From positions 53,343,201 through 53,407,200 of the forward strand of contig OZ038422.1 of NCBI GenBank assembly GCA_964036155.1: a stretch of DNA of 64,000 bases. Direction: 5' to 3'. The translations under genes were made by a program, and so were the position numbers. Within the stretch, counting starts at the first letter, position 1; every line of letters begins with the position of its first letter. The notes beneath the pieces are model-generated. The model made no database searches. It saw only the letters and a list, made by a program, of their open reading frames with translations, and was not told where the DNA came from. Source of the stretch: Diploscapter coronatus (lineage: Eukaryota; Nematoda; Chromadorea; Rhabditida; Rhabditidae). Shown piece by piece: positions 11,254-24,600 of this stretch.

Positions 11254-14200
11254 TCAGTTAACCTTCCTGCATTTGCATGACAGCAGAATCAGCAGACATG
11301 GAAGAAGCATCATAACGATGAGAATGTAGAAGAGCACATTCAGAGCGACATCGGTCTTCTTGGCAGAAACTGTGGACGAAGATGAGTTTGCAGCATCCTT
11401 ATGAGCGGGAATACTGGTGGAAGTGGTTGGATGGACTTCATCTGCAGAAAATATTCCTTTCAGAATAAAGGTTTCTATTTCACCTGATTGCTCCAGAACA
11501 GCCGACTTCGTAGTAGATTCAGTGTCGATAGTATTGGACGGCATTTCCCCGTGCACCATGGTTATTGCTAAAGTGTTTGGTACATATTTCAAAAGAAATC
11601 TTTATTAACCAAACTTCTTCCGTAGAAATCTCGTTCTTTTCCTTTTCATCAAACTTTCAGTTTTAAAGACTTCAATCGCCAACCTGGGCCTCCTTGTGTC
11701 TTCATAACCGTTTCTTCCAATCCTGTCCTCTCTGGCATCCGCATAATTTGCTTGACTTCAGTCGACACTGGCTGCTGAACGATGTGAATTTCCTTGATCC
11801 TCTCGATCGTGTGGGTGTGCGTGCGGACTTCGCAGAAGACTCCGGAGAAGTGCTCAGAGCAGACACACTTCATTCTACCATCCTCTCCGTCTTCGCACCG
11901 ACCTTCATTCTGACAAACGTGAGAGGTCAAATGACAGTTGAAACTCGACCTGAATTTCTACCAATCAACTTTTTCGTCTAAAAACTGCCAACCTATTGCA
12001 ATTCTGTCCAATCCACCCTTCTTCACAGAGACACTGATTAGGCAAATGACAGTAGCCATTCATACAGCCGCTTCTCTTCACGCACTGACTGCAGTCGGAG
12101 CCTGTCCAGCCAGAAGAACACCTAGGAATTAGCGGATAAGTTCCAAGTTTCTAGAATTTTAAGTTGTGACAATTGGTATTTGAAATGCTGAATTCAGGCA
12201 ATTCTCTGTGTTTCCAATGACTGATTTATTTCATTTTTGCCAATACTAATTTGATGATGCTCACAAGCAAGTGTCAGGATGAATGCAGATGCCCCCATTG
12301 TAGCACTTCCTCTCGCAGACAGGCACGTCGCAGTCCCTCCCTGTCCACCCCCACAAGCACTCCTTCGTGCCGTCGAATCGACAACGATATCGAATCAGAG
12401 GGGAACTGAAGTTGTAATTGGATCAGTAGTCAGCGATTAAAGTCCAGCCATTTTCAATAATGGGTTTCGAAGTTTAAACTCGCTAGCAATTTTGAGATTG
12501 TCTTCAGAAAAGAATCGAAGTTTTATTTCAAATGCGAAGAAAATTTTGCGAACTCAGTTGAAAGCTTCTCTTTTGAACTTCCTAGTATTCATAACGATTA
12601 ATTTGTCACGATTTTTAATGAATTCATGAAAGCGAAATGCTCGTACTTGATATTGGAGTCGTTGCAATACTTGCGACAGGTAGGACCGAACCGATAAGCT
12701 GCACACCGAAGGGAAATCCGAAATGAGGCGAACAGTTGTAGAGGAGACGATGCAGACTGAACTTATGACAATTAGTTGATTTTCATCAATGATTTACCGA
12801 TTACCATTTCGATGATCTGTCCATTAGGAGGTTCATTGAATATCCGCTGATCTTCAAGGGCAAAATTCAACGTCTGATTGAAATTCACCTCGATGTTTGT
12901 GTTCAGTGACCATCGGCCCTGCAGTTTTTCTTGTGAAATAATTTTTTTTGTAATTTCAGTCAATAATGTCAAATTTCCCTTTCTTTCATGGACAATCACA
13001 CCTCTATTCTCCTAAAAGCGTGCTCTTGAGAGCTTGAAGAATATTGAAGGAAAAGATTATAAGGATTGCGATTGCTATTGATTTGAATTGGAAGAGTGGG
13101 GAATTGTGGGTAGAAAAGTTCTGAGTTCACTATGAAAAGTTGCGAATTTGTAATTTGCAACATTTTCTTCACATTTCTGTAGAACTACACTAAAATGAAT
13201 ATCTCCGGATTAAATTATGGAATTGTTCATTTCAAGTTAACGCAGCTGCTGGAGGATAAAAATCAATTAGTTAAAACTGTCATCTCTGCACCTTTCTTCA
13301 TTCTTCTTCTTCTCCTTCTTCTTCCATTCAGTTTAACGCAATTTATCATTTCGCCTTATCCAGGCAATCATTATTTATCTCCCTTTCAATACATTTCTCA
13401 TAATCATCTTGATTCAGTTTAGGATAAATTTGGCGGGAAATTCTCATTCTTAGAGTCAAAATAACTTTTATAGAGCCGAAGATTTAGCGCTAGTTTATCC
13501 AATGACAATGTCAGAAATTACTCATATTATTTGCCAGGATTTACGCAGATTTATATGTCTGTTTAGCTCTGGTTTGACCTGATCGAAGCGGAAAGGGGAT
13601 GGAAAGGAAAGGAAAGAGACTCCTCGAAGAGGGTTATTGAGTAGAGTGAGGAGAGGAGTAAAGGAGGAAGCAGGACAAGGGCAACAGGAAGTTAGAATGA
13701 CAGAAAGGATAGAAGAAGAAACTTTCACTGATTTTTTAAGAATAAAAAAGTAGTCTGATAATTATCATCTAGCAGTTGTATAAAAAAAAAATTCCTGCAT
13801 AGTAGTAACAAATAACCGTGCAAACTATCTTATTGTACTTTTGCATAAAATGACGACTGCGTGATGGTTCAAAACTATACGATCAATTTTCCCGTTGATT
13901 TTCGGAATGCATTGTAGCTTTTCAAAATATCGACTATGAGAATGTGCTTGAAACTCTGAAATAAAGTGTCATGTAAAGTGGGCGTGGCTGAATATTGACA
14001 AGAAAATTTATGTTCTCTTGTAAAATCTAATGAAAATGCAACAGGAAAAAATTTTAGGACTATGTCACGAAATTTTCAAATAATCAGACGAATTAAAAAA
14101 AAAAACATTCTGACCTCTTTCCAAGGAAGATGCAATGGGAATTCGGCTTTGTCCGTGATCGAAGGAAGCCGCAGATTCATCGACTCGAAGAGCAGAGAAC

Positions 14201-14476
14201 AATCAGAGGCACTTCGTAAATTAGCACTAGCACACAGGGACACCGTAACCGAGAAATCTGAAATTCAATAATGTCAATCATGTCATTCTGAATTTTGAAA
14301 TTTCTCTCTAAAACAACGAATCAGACTATTCGTTTTGACTTCAACGCCCACACATTTTTCAGCATATGATTCATCACATTCAAAAATGACGCATAAACCC
14401 TACCGTCTTTCATTTCGTCATTCTGCCAGCCAATCATCATGTCGGAAATCTCGAAATGGGCGACCGCTATGGCATC
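11254..14476 (-). CDS. DSL-family Notch ligand (Delta/LAG-2/APX-1-like); 5' exon not found
   Basis: Eight exons join in phase: 14404-14476, 14115-14257, 12805-13011, 12647-12756, 12265-12405, 11993-12121, 11684-11949, 11254-11567 (TGA), encoding about 460 residues. In order they give an N-terminal region, then a DSL domain (RFGPTCRKYCN, RYRCRFDGTKECLWGWTG, RDCDVPVC). Three EGF repeats follow, starting CERKCYNGGIC, QCVKRSGCMNGYC and HVCQNEGRC. Next come a Ser/Thr-rich stalk and one transmembrane helix (NVLFYILIVMMLLPCLLILL). Only about eight residues remain inside (SCKCRKVN). It should act at the cell surface as a ligand for LIN-12/GLP-1-type Notch receptors. The first exon with the signal peptide, which must end in phase 0, was not identified upstream of 14476. 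Assignment to lag-2, apx-1 or a dsl gene is not possible by eye. Confidence 0.87.
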
Positions 14477-17400
14477 CTGAAAAATCACGGTTAAAAGAAA
14501 GTTTCTTCCGATAAAAAGTTTAAGATGAATTAAATTTGGTGATATCTTCACCTTTCTACTTTATGAAACCCATCTTGAGGATAAATTTATTGTTCTAGTG
14601 ATCACTCACAACATAATTTTAGAATGAACCCTTTGCTCTCTGTCTAGTTTGGAGTTTACATTGAATTCGTCTTTCTTTCGAAGTGGCGATTTTGGCATGA
14701 ATCGATTGAGATTTCGACTTTCATTTAGGGAGTCGAAAGGCAGAAAAGCAGAGCAAAAAGCGCTGCAGGTGGTGGCAGAATAGGAACAGAGACAAGGGAA
14801 GGAGAAGGAAATAGAAATGAATGAGAAGAAGCGACTTTAATCTGATGAAATTTTGCAAGGCTTCGCCAAAATAGCGTCGAAATTTTCGAAAAAAAAAAAA
14901 AAAAACTCCTTGAAACTCATGATCATTTCGAAATTTCGCAGAATTCGTGACGAATTTGAAAATTTGGAATCATCCCTCTTTTTAAATCAAATATCAAAAA
15001 TTCTCAAAAATGATTCAAAATCCAGGAAAAATGAAGCTCCAATCATACAGGCCAATTATGAGGCTGCAAATTGTTGCTCCTGATTGCGCACTGCATAACC
15101 ATTCACACTTGGCGACAGGCAGAAAGCAGCAAATTGTAATCCAAACAAAAGAGTTTAAAAAAAAAGTCCCTTCACAAAATTACCTCGGAATTCCTTCCAT
15201 CTCCAAAGACCCGTACAGCAGAAAAATCGCTGATTAGGAATAAAAATAGAAAATTGATCGAAATCAAAAATAAACTCATTTGGAAACGGGATTCCAAGTC
15301 ATTGAGACAAACAGCAACAGCAAATGAGTGCGCAGAGTTGAGAGGGTGCGCAAGAAAGGGAGAGCGAGGCCACGCCTTTGCTCTTATTACGGTAGACCAG
15401 TCCCATTATCTATCACTCTTACCAAACTTGCAAGTAAATGAACTTTCACAAAGGAAGGATATTCGTGCATCTTTGAAAAATTCAAATCCTGAAAAACTCA
15501 TTTTCCTAAACATTCCTGCCCCAAGAAATTCGATCGATGATTCACTGTCGATGAGCTGAAATGAATGAGAATTTTGCTTGATTCACGATCTCCAACTCAA
15601 CATTTTAACATTCATGCATGATTATCTTCTTGATAGATCTCCTGATACCAAACAGACAGTTCTATCGATTTTCAATGAACAAATAGCATTTCCTGCTAAA
15701 GTCTATGAATTTTTATTCATACCTACTCAGAAAATAGTACTACAAGCAAAAAAAATCATTTTTCAAATCATAGAAGCAGAAAATTCAATTTTACTCACCA
15801 AAGTGAATAGGAAAAAAGGGCAATTTGGGTTTGTCGCGACGTTACACTGAAAAATAGTGTGCAAATGAGAGCATTCCTCTACAATCTTTACCTTCGTCTA
15901 TCAAAATCACGAAATTCGAAAAAAAAAAAGTAACGAAAATCAAAGAAAATCGATTGAGTTGAACAAGCGAGTGGATGAAACTCAAAGCACTCAACTTCAT
16001 TCGTGCTCGGCTATCAATTGCCATTTTTGGTTTCCTGTCATTTTGACTATTTTCCGTTTTTCGAAGTTGGTTTTTTTCATTCGAGACACAACGATGAATA
16101 AATTTACGAATTTACTTTTATTCGATGCTTTTCAGTCATTTTTATCGTGTATTTTTCAATTAAAGCTTTCCACATAACAGTTTATTATTGATAGTTGGTT
16201 AATGATTAGATAAATGGAAGAAACGACAATTCAATTACAATTGGACGTACGGAAAATTAATAGCATATTTGAAGGATGGTTGATTAAAGTGAAATTCATG
16301 AAGCTGTGTCGCTTATTCTCAAAAATATCCATGAATTTCACAGACAATCATTCAAGAACACACGCATCGTGGTCAAGTATGCGGTAAACGGCAGAAATGT
16401 GCTATGCTCTCCTCTTCTCGCAACAAAATAGATTATTTGAGTTTGAATTTGAAACTGAAGAAATCAGAAATCGGTACAACGATGCAATTGACTCTCACAG
16501 ATGGGGACATCGAATCCGAACGCATAAAGACACGCGAAATGCTGCTAAACAATTGAACTAATAACAATCGCTCGAAGAGATAATCTAATGAAGTGATTAG
16601 GTAGGAGTGGGAGAAGAACTAACGATAGATGCAAGCAGAGGTAACACTACGCACTGGGTTCGTAAAAAATGATTACCAGTAGGATTGTGGGTAGGATAAA
16701 ATGATTGATAATAATGGAATTCTGGCAGAATAGCAACAATCATTTCATCCATAGACCAACAAAGCAAAACAGACCGGCACTACTGGGTTGGATAGCGTAT
16801 GATGATGAAAATAATGGAATACGATAATACTAAAATAACTAACAGGTCGACTAAAATATCATTAGAGAAGTTTAGAAAAGTTGAAATTTGACTAATCACA
16901 TTCTAGCCGATTCTAGCCATTGAACAAGTTAAATAAAAATCTAAATCAAGTAAATTTTCTTCTGTACATTCACCGGGGGACATTCGCGCGACAGTAAAAA
17001 TATGTGAATCAATGAATAATGAAAAACTACAATAAAACTGATGAAATACAATAAAATAAGGATAAATCAAGTGCGAGAGCATAGAAAATTCACCGGGATT
17101 CACTTGCATGGATGATGGTAAGATGGTATGAGTTGCTGACAGCGGGATACAAGAGAATGAAGAGAGACAACGGGACGAGGACCAGATGGTGTTTTCATGG
17201 TAGTCAATTTGCTAGGAAACTTTTGAAATACTAAGAATGAGCATTCTTCCTAGCGAAATTGACACACCAATAGCTAATTCAAGTTTAGCATCCTATATAT
17301 GGATAACGTAAATTGGATACATTGATTGCTGTGTATGTGTGTATGTGTGATTAAATATATCGAATTTTCCATTTTGAAACGATTAAACACCGAGAGAACA

Positions 17401-18686
17401 TTAGAGAGAGGGAGAGTATGTTGAGAGGGACGAACAAAAAGAGAAACAGTCAAAGAAAGACTAGGAGGGCCGGGGAAAGGTACACGCTAGCGAGCAACTA
17501 CTCTATTACAATTTAAAATTAAATTCAAATATGATATTTACAAAGGTTTGCATGAAACATCTTGAAAATAGTATATTTGTGTCATTTCATCAAAATGTTT
17601 CATGTGCAACAAAAATCAATGAATTCCAGAAGACGGAAAATGATGAAAACCAAAAAGTTTCTGATGTGGAAGGAAGGAGGAGCTGAAGAAAGATTTCGGG
17701 CGGATTAGGTATCACATCTAAAGGGGTAAAAAGACTGGACGTGAATGGATGTCGGAGTTGAAACGGTTTGCGCCTCGATTTATGGCTGATGATTATTTCG
17801 TAAAGAAAAGAATAGTGCACAAACCACTTGACTGCCGAGAGACAGCTAACCACAAGCATGCGAATCTAGTTGACAAAAACTAGCTGACAGAAATCGGAAC
17901 CGGGCAGCGCATTGTGGTTGTACTAATTGGGGAACAACAGCAGAAATGAGCAGCTAACAAAGTGTTGGTACTTGTTACTGATCATTCTCTACTACGTTAC
18001 ACAGACACTATTGTGCTCGCCTTTCAAGTCTGACGAAAGCAATTGCATTTAAATAAAAATGACTTGAAAGAAGAGGACGTGATGCGACACAAGGACGATT
18101 GGTGACTGAAAGTACTGTAGGGGAGTTGTTGGGCGGGGATTTTGTGGATTAGTCAAGAATGCGAAGGCATCTTATCAAAGACAGACGAATCTATCGAAAT
18201 ACACAGACGGAGTTTGTAAAGGGGAAAGGAAATCGAGAGAACAAAAGCCGATAGAAAGAACTGTGGTGAATGGAACAACGGGATAATTGAAGTTGAAATA
18301 GATAGACAGACAGAAAGTAAATATAAGATTATTAGCTTAGGTTACACAGACAAACGACAATACATATAAAATTAGAGACAACTTGCAAATTACATAAAGC
18401 ATTCTGCATTTGGATGATTGTTGCACGCGCCTATCTCACGAGAATTCAAGCATGCCAACATTAAAGTAAGATTAGAGAGAATTTGCGCACGAACTTGGAA
18501 AAAAAATCTGAAGAAAGCAACCACACCACGCTAATAAAAATCAAGGGTTCGCAGTGAATCAAAGAAACAGTTGCATGAAAGAAATAACAGGGATAGTCTG
18601 ATGGATAACATGGTAATGAGGGATGTTTCAACGTGAAAGCTGCTTGTAGAAAGTACGACTTTGTAGATGGGTTGCATGGTCGTCAA
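14477..18686. other. spacer holding the DSL 5' region and probable long bcl-11 3' UTR
   Basis: No exon chain is evident. The first DSL exon should lie in the right-hand part of 14.5-16.1 kb. A 60-codon minus frame at 15842-16024 has a hydrophobic core and a donor, but its phase does not fit. From about 16.2 to 18.69 kb the + strand is purine-rich (for example GA-rich 17400-17460). The only reverse-strand AATAAA I see downstream of the bcl-11 stop lies near 16181, so a 3' UTR of about 2.5 kb is possible. Confidence 0.4.
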
Positions 18687-21600
18687 TTAATTTGATGGTG
18701 ACGTCGATGTCGCTTGCTCCTGAATCGTATATTAAGATGTGTACACAGAGCAAACTATCTCTTACCTTCTTCATTCTATCATTCATCTCACTGGCCTCGG
18801 TGTCTTCCATGTCTTCGTCTGCGTCTCCGAATTCTCCTTTGTTCTCATTTGATCCGCCTGTCGATGTCACCGGCTGCGATATTGAACTGGACGAGTTGTT
18901 GAGCGCCTTAAACAAGGAATAAGGTCAGTAGATATTGGTAATATTCTAAAAGCATTTCTTGCAAATCGATCTCTTCCTCTGCAACTTTTCTAAACTCTTA
19001 TTAGGACCTGAGATTCACCGATTAAGTTCACTTATAACCCCCATGTGCGAAGTCTTACCTGCAGCCAGTTGAGTACGATCTGGTTGCTCTGGGAGACTGC
19101 GCTGATGGGCGGCTGGGCTGTGGAGACGACTGAATTCGACAGAGCCAGAAGGGAGGTTGCATCTGCGAGAGCCGATGGAGTTGGACGTGGTCTTTCGAAG
19201 ACTTTCATATCTGAATTCGATTTATTACCGCGATTCAATTAAGAATATCACTACCACTTCCGATGTTCTCTATTTTTATAGGAAGTCCATTTGGTGTCCC
19301 ATTTTGGCTGCTGTTGACCACGCACTTGCGCATGTGCTTCTCAAGCGTCGAATGAACGGAGAACGGCATGTGGCAGATGTAGCAGTGGTACGTTTCCTGA
19401 AACATTATCGGTTTCGCTCATGATTTTCTCCCGAAATGTGCATACTTTTCCTTGTTGGCCATGCGTTCTCATATGACGAGTCAATTTGCTACTTTGTGCA
19501 CAGGCGTACGGACATAGCTGGCATTTGTACTGAAAAGAAATAATTCACTTTTGCCACTTCGAATGATTATCATACTGGTTTTTCTCCGGTGTGCGATCGT
19601 AAGTGCACTATGAGATTTGATCGATTTGTAAACACCTAAACGGTTCGCTTGAATTCGTATTCGACAATTTTCCTTACTTTACTGCAGAACTGACATCGCT
19701 CTTTCTTCAGGTTCACTTGTCGCCTTGCCGCTGGTTCGGCAAATTCCAGGTCGTCGACTACGATAAGCTGAAATTTCAGCAGTTAGTTATTTCTATGCCA
19801 TTTCTGGGTCTGTCCTACCTCCCCATTATCGTCTTCAGTTTTTGCGCACTTGGTCGGCGTTGTCCCTTCGTCTGGAGAGGCTCGTCGTCTCGTGGCGACA
19901 GATGCTGGTCGGATCGGGTTTGGTGTGAAGGCGGATGGCTCCTCGCTGTAATTGTTCATTGTTGAGGTGTGTGACGAAAGCGAATGATCGCGATACCTTT
20001 TGAGAGGAGCGAAGAGAGCAGGAGATGGAGCTGCCGCCGGCGTACTGCTCGTTGCGTTGACTGCATTGCCGAGACTGAGCATCGCTGCTGCCGCGTTGTA
20101 CGCATTCATCGGGTTGATCTGGTTCATTGTGCTGTAGTAGTTCTGCATCGCCGATAAGATATTTGGCTCTGTCCACATGCTCTGAAATTACAAACCCTTA
20201 TCCAAAGCCGAATGTCTCTAAACTTCTAGAGCATTCAGAAGATTTCTCCTAGATCATGAACTAAAGGTACTCTTCATTATTTTTGAGACTACTCTTGTCA
20301 CTGTATAGAGGGAAAAGGGTGCTGCGGGGTTTTTCCGTTAACTTTTCACTCTTCTCCACTATGGTTTGTGTTGGAGCCTTTGCGAAGCAAAGACCGAGCC
20401 GAAGGAACGCGCGACTGAGGCTCGTTTCTGTTATTTCTGCACGGTGAAAAATTTAAAAGGTAAAAAATGTGACTGAATGGTAAATCATTTCATAATCAAT
20501 TTGAGCATTCTCATTGCCATCGACTACCTGAAGCGATGAGCCTGGTGTTTGTGATTGAGCGAGAACATTGGACAGCTGCGATGTGAATGAGTTGACAGTT
20601 CCCTTTGACGCATTAACAGCGTTTGATGTTGATGTGAATGCAGAGATTTGCTCGTCTTCTGTTTCTTCTGATGGGAGTGATCTGTAGGAGTTCAGAGTTA
20701 GATTTTCTTCTATACTGAGAGGTCGGTTACCTTTTCAATTTGTCGTTTTCTTCGGCCGCTTCTTTGACTCCTTTGGCCATTCCCTTCAGCGCAATTTCCT
20801 TCAGCGTCTCGGAGCAGAACGTGTTCATCGAGAATGCACTTTTCGCCGATGGTTGGAGGATTTTCGATGCTGAAATGTCAAATTTATATCTTGGATCAGA
20901 TGTAGAAAATGGTTACTATTTTTTCCATCCGCTTCTCTGAATCCATTCATTAGCAACGAATCATTCGAGGTTGGTGACGATGTGGCAGTGCACGAAAGTT
21001 GGTCTGGCAGATCTTCCTGCAATTATATCGATATCTTCCATTATAACAGAAGTAGGAGTTGCCAGTGCCTTTCGCTCAAGGAGGCGTTGCGAATGCATTG
21101 TGAATTTCGTTGTTCAAACTGGATTTTCACTTTCATTTATTTTTTCGACGCTTTAATCCGTGATGTTTATAATTATTCGGTAATTGTCGATGATTAGAAC
21201 ATAGTTACGGATATTTTTCTGGAAAATTATGCTCAAGAAATCATGTTGCAACAATTTCAAGACCCCTTCATCTATATTCTTTCTTCGATCTTTACCTGGC
21301 AAATTCTGAGCCCATGAGCCGCATAGCAGTGCTTGAGCAAGCTCCAGATGTCCGAGTGCCGTTCCTTGCACGAGTTGCACGTTACCGATTTGTTGTGATT
21401 CGCTGAAATAACTCCAATTATTTTTATTTACTTGTTATTCTATTGGATTTCCGTTTTAATCGGCCCGATGAGTTCGAAAGCTGTTTTCATTTCATGCAAC
21501 TCTCCTATATTATTTTCAATCGCTTCTCGTTTTAGCTCCTACCTTCACGTGCCCTGTTTGCCGTGTATTTCTGTTTGCATTTCTCTTTTTCCCTGTTTCT

Positions 21601-24600
21601 TTGTGTCTCCTCACTTTCCTTTCTCTTTGGGTTTCGCATTTTTTGCCGCACCCGCAGAGCAGCGCCAATTCGACAAACAAATGCAAAAAGCCCCGTGAGA
21701 CTCGCGGAAGAGATAAAGAGAGAACGGAAGAAGAAGAAGAAAGGACTCGGAGGGGTTGCGTTGCGGAAGACGGAGACAGGGCAGACAGGGCGATGCGTGA
21801 GGCCTACGAGGGCACGTAAGGCCGGACTGCGAATGAGACGAGACAAAGATAGACACGCAGACTGGTCGATAGATCGGTCAGCTCAGAGATCAACGGAGAA
21901 ATTTCGATAAATGAAACAAAAAGAAGAACAAGAAGATTTTCACCTTAAAGTTTTAAAGTTCGACTTTTCCTATGCGTCATCAGCTAGACTCGTAGCGCTA
22001 TGATAGTTCTATCTACTGGGAATAATTTGGGCTAAAATCGACATAATCAAATGTCTAGGATATGAAGTGTTCCGTAAGCGCCTGATACCTACATCAAAAC
22101 TCTTTTCATAAACCAATTTGTCATTTTTACCGGTAAACTTTTTCGAGCCATAGCAGATATGACATGGAACTTTCATGAATTCTCCGAGAATAAAACTTGT
22201 TGTATTTTTGTCAGCCCCCCCGAATTCTCCTGTGGTTTTCATGTATTTTGATTTGGCCTGTTCCACTTCTTTTTGACAACACAACTCCCAACTTATTTTC
22301 CCTCCCATTCGACTGCTCCAGGCATCCAGGCATCGCTTCAGTTAATATTTGCATCCTTGCGATCTACAGTAACCCCTTACCCTCCGCTTTACTTCTGTAC
22401 TGCACAATTTGTTTGTCCCCTGCCGAGAGTCCGCTTAACCTTGCGCCCTCCTCTCCTGCTTCCCATTCCCCCAATGCTCTTGACGCGAGGCAAACCGGCC
22501 CTACGGCGTTTGAGATGCATGAGCTGTGCTGCTTACTGGCAAGTAAGAAGACTTTGTGGAAGGCAGACAGAGTTACTAACTGGAAAAGTTAGAGCGCAAT
22601 GCAAGTTGCTGCATTCCAGACGGGCAATGGAACTGTAAAGGTCGCTGCATTGTGCACACGCACACACACACACACACAGACCCTATGATTATTGATAGCA
22701 ATTTTTGGATGTTGGCATATTTGGCACAAAAACTGAAATGTTACAGTTGTGAAAAAGTCCCCCGAGACAATTGCTAGCTACGAAACCAATTGCGTTGGAT
22801 TGAAACTTCAAAATCAAACTCGGCTGCGGTCGAACTTCTCAAATTCGCTCGCTACTTCTACTTATTGTTAATTCGAATGACCCTCCAAGGCCAAATGAAG
22901 AAGGGGAAGTGGAAGAACGAAGCGAAGACGAAGGACGAGAGGACCGAGGCAAATTCGACTGTACATCCATTGAAATAGGCGAAATTAAAGAAAGACACGG
23001 AGTTCTTTTCCACCCGAAAAAGAAGCGACAACTTTCAATGACGGTGGTAGTTGGGCCGGCCAATCTCTTGCAATCTCCCGTCCTACAATTGTCCGATTGC
23101 CAATTCGTCCCTCAAAATTTCCCCTCCCTCAATTTCCATTTTTCGTCTCTTTTAACTTCGACTCTCCTCATATTTTTCATGGCTCCGTGGTCTCATTTTG
23201 TCAACGGCGTTGGACACAAAAGAGTCGGACAGAGAGAGGATGAAAAACCATGAAAATCGACGAGGAAAAGGCAGATAAGTTGACCGAATGATTCACAACT
23301 ATGAGGAGGGAACCAATGGAGAGTGGCTGCTGAGGCAAAAGCGATGCATTGGGGAAATGGTTTGAGCGGCGGGCACTGTTTACACAAAGTTTTCGAATCG
23401 AATTGGAATGGCGGAATGGAGGAGAGATATGGGAGACAAAGCGCCTTCCACCTCTGCCATACAGCATGGCTGTGTTCCTCTCCCTTCCCTCTCGGCTCTT
23501 CGATCCATACGAACTGCGGACGCAAATTGACCACTTTCGCCTTGTGACATTCAGTTTACAGTAACCCACCACCCTCCCATTCTTGCCTTTGCTCTGCTCT
23601 CTCTCTCTCGATTTCATGTGACCTTCGTCCGACGAAAACTCCGAGTCCTGCCGCTGCTGTGTCAACTCAACCACAACTACCCAGAAATCAGTAAACGAAC
23701 TGCTGCGACAAAAGGCGGCCCAATTCCGATGAAAACAAATTTAGCGAAGTAACTGGTGACTTATCCCAGAGTGGTCGAAGAGGATCAACATCACAAGAAC
23801 AGAGGGAGAGGATTATTCATGATTGCGAAATCACTTGACCGCTCCTCAAATGTGACTGATCAACGACATTGCATAAGGGATGGAGTTGTATGTGAATGAA
23901 AATCAGTCCTACTGAATTTGGTTCCGAAAAGGATCAATTATGTCGGATTTCACGATCAAATCAATTGTATTGTTTTTATCAGCGAATATTTCAAATCCCC
24001 TCTCAATTGCTGGCAGATTGTCCCCCGTTTCACTTGTGTGCGGGGTCGCGTCCTCTCTCGACTGTCTGCGCTCTCTCCGTTTGACCTGGTCTTTCGGTGT
24101 CTCTTCGTTGCGGGAACCTGTCTGACTATTATGCGCGTGTGTGTGTCCTGCTGCCACACGCAAACATTGCGCAAGAGTACTCGTCTGCGTCTCTGCGACC
24201 TCCGACTTTCAACTGCTCTTTTGCTTACTTTTCTCGTCCAACTCTCTAATCTCTCCCACTTTAACCTAATCTCTTACTAACTTTCTACTACTTTTTTACA
24301 GTTCTCGGCTCACAAAACCCTCCCAATCTACGAGACGAGACCAGTAGTTGATTGAGTTGAGAGTTAGAGAATTTTGAAGGCAACGAGAAGGTAAATGAAA
24401 GCTTGAAGAGTAGAGAGAAAGATAAAGAAAGTAAGCGAGAACAAAAGAGACATGGAAATAGAAGAGGAAGAGGAAAGGTTAACTGCCCGAAAGCTTGGCT
24501 GCTGCTGCTGCTGCTGCCCCGAAGAGGCCCCGTCAAGATGTCAAGATTTCTTGAAATTCCGAGATACCCAAAGCTCAACTTCTGTGAATGAAATATAGAC

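Noticed and set aside
15842..16024. Minus-strand frame with a hydrophobic core that could be the DSL signal-peptide exon
   Set aside because: Its donor leaves phase 1 but the next DSL exon needs phase 0, and the intron would be about 1.4 kb.
19045..19965. Plus-strand frames opposite the bcl-11 exons
   Set aside because: Shadows of the conserved minus-strand zinc-finger exons.
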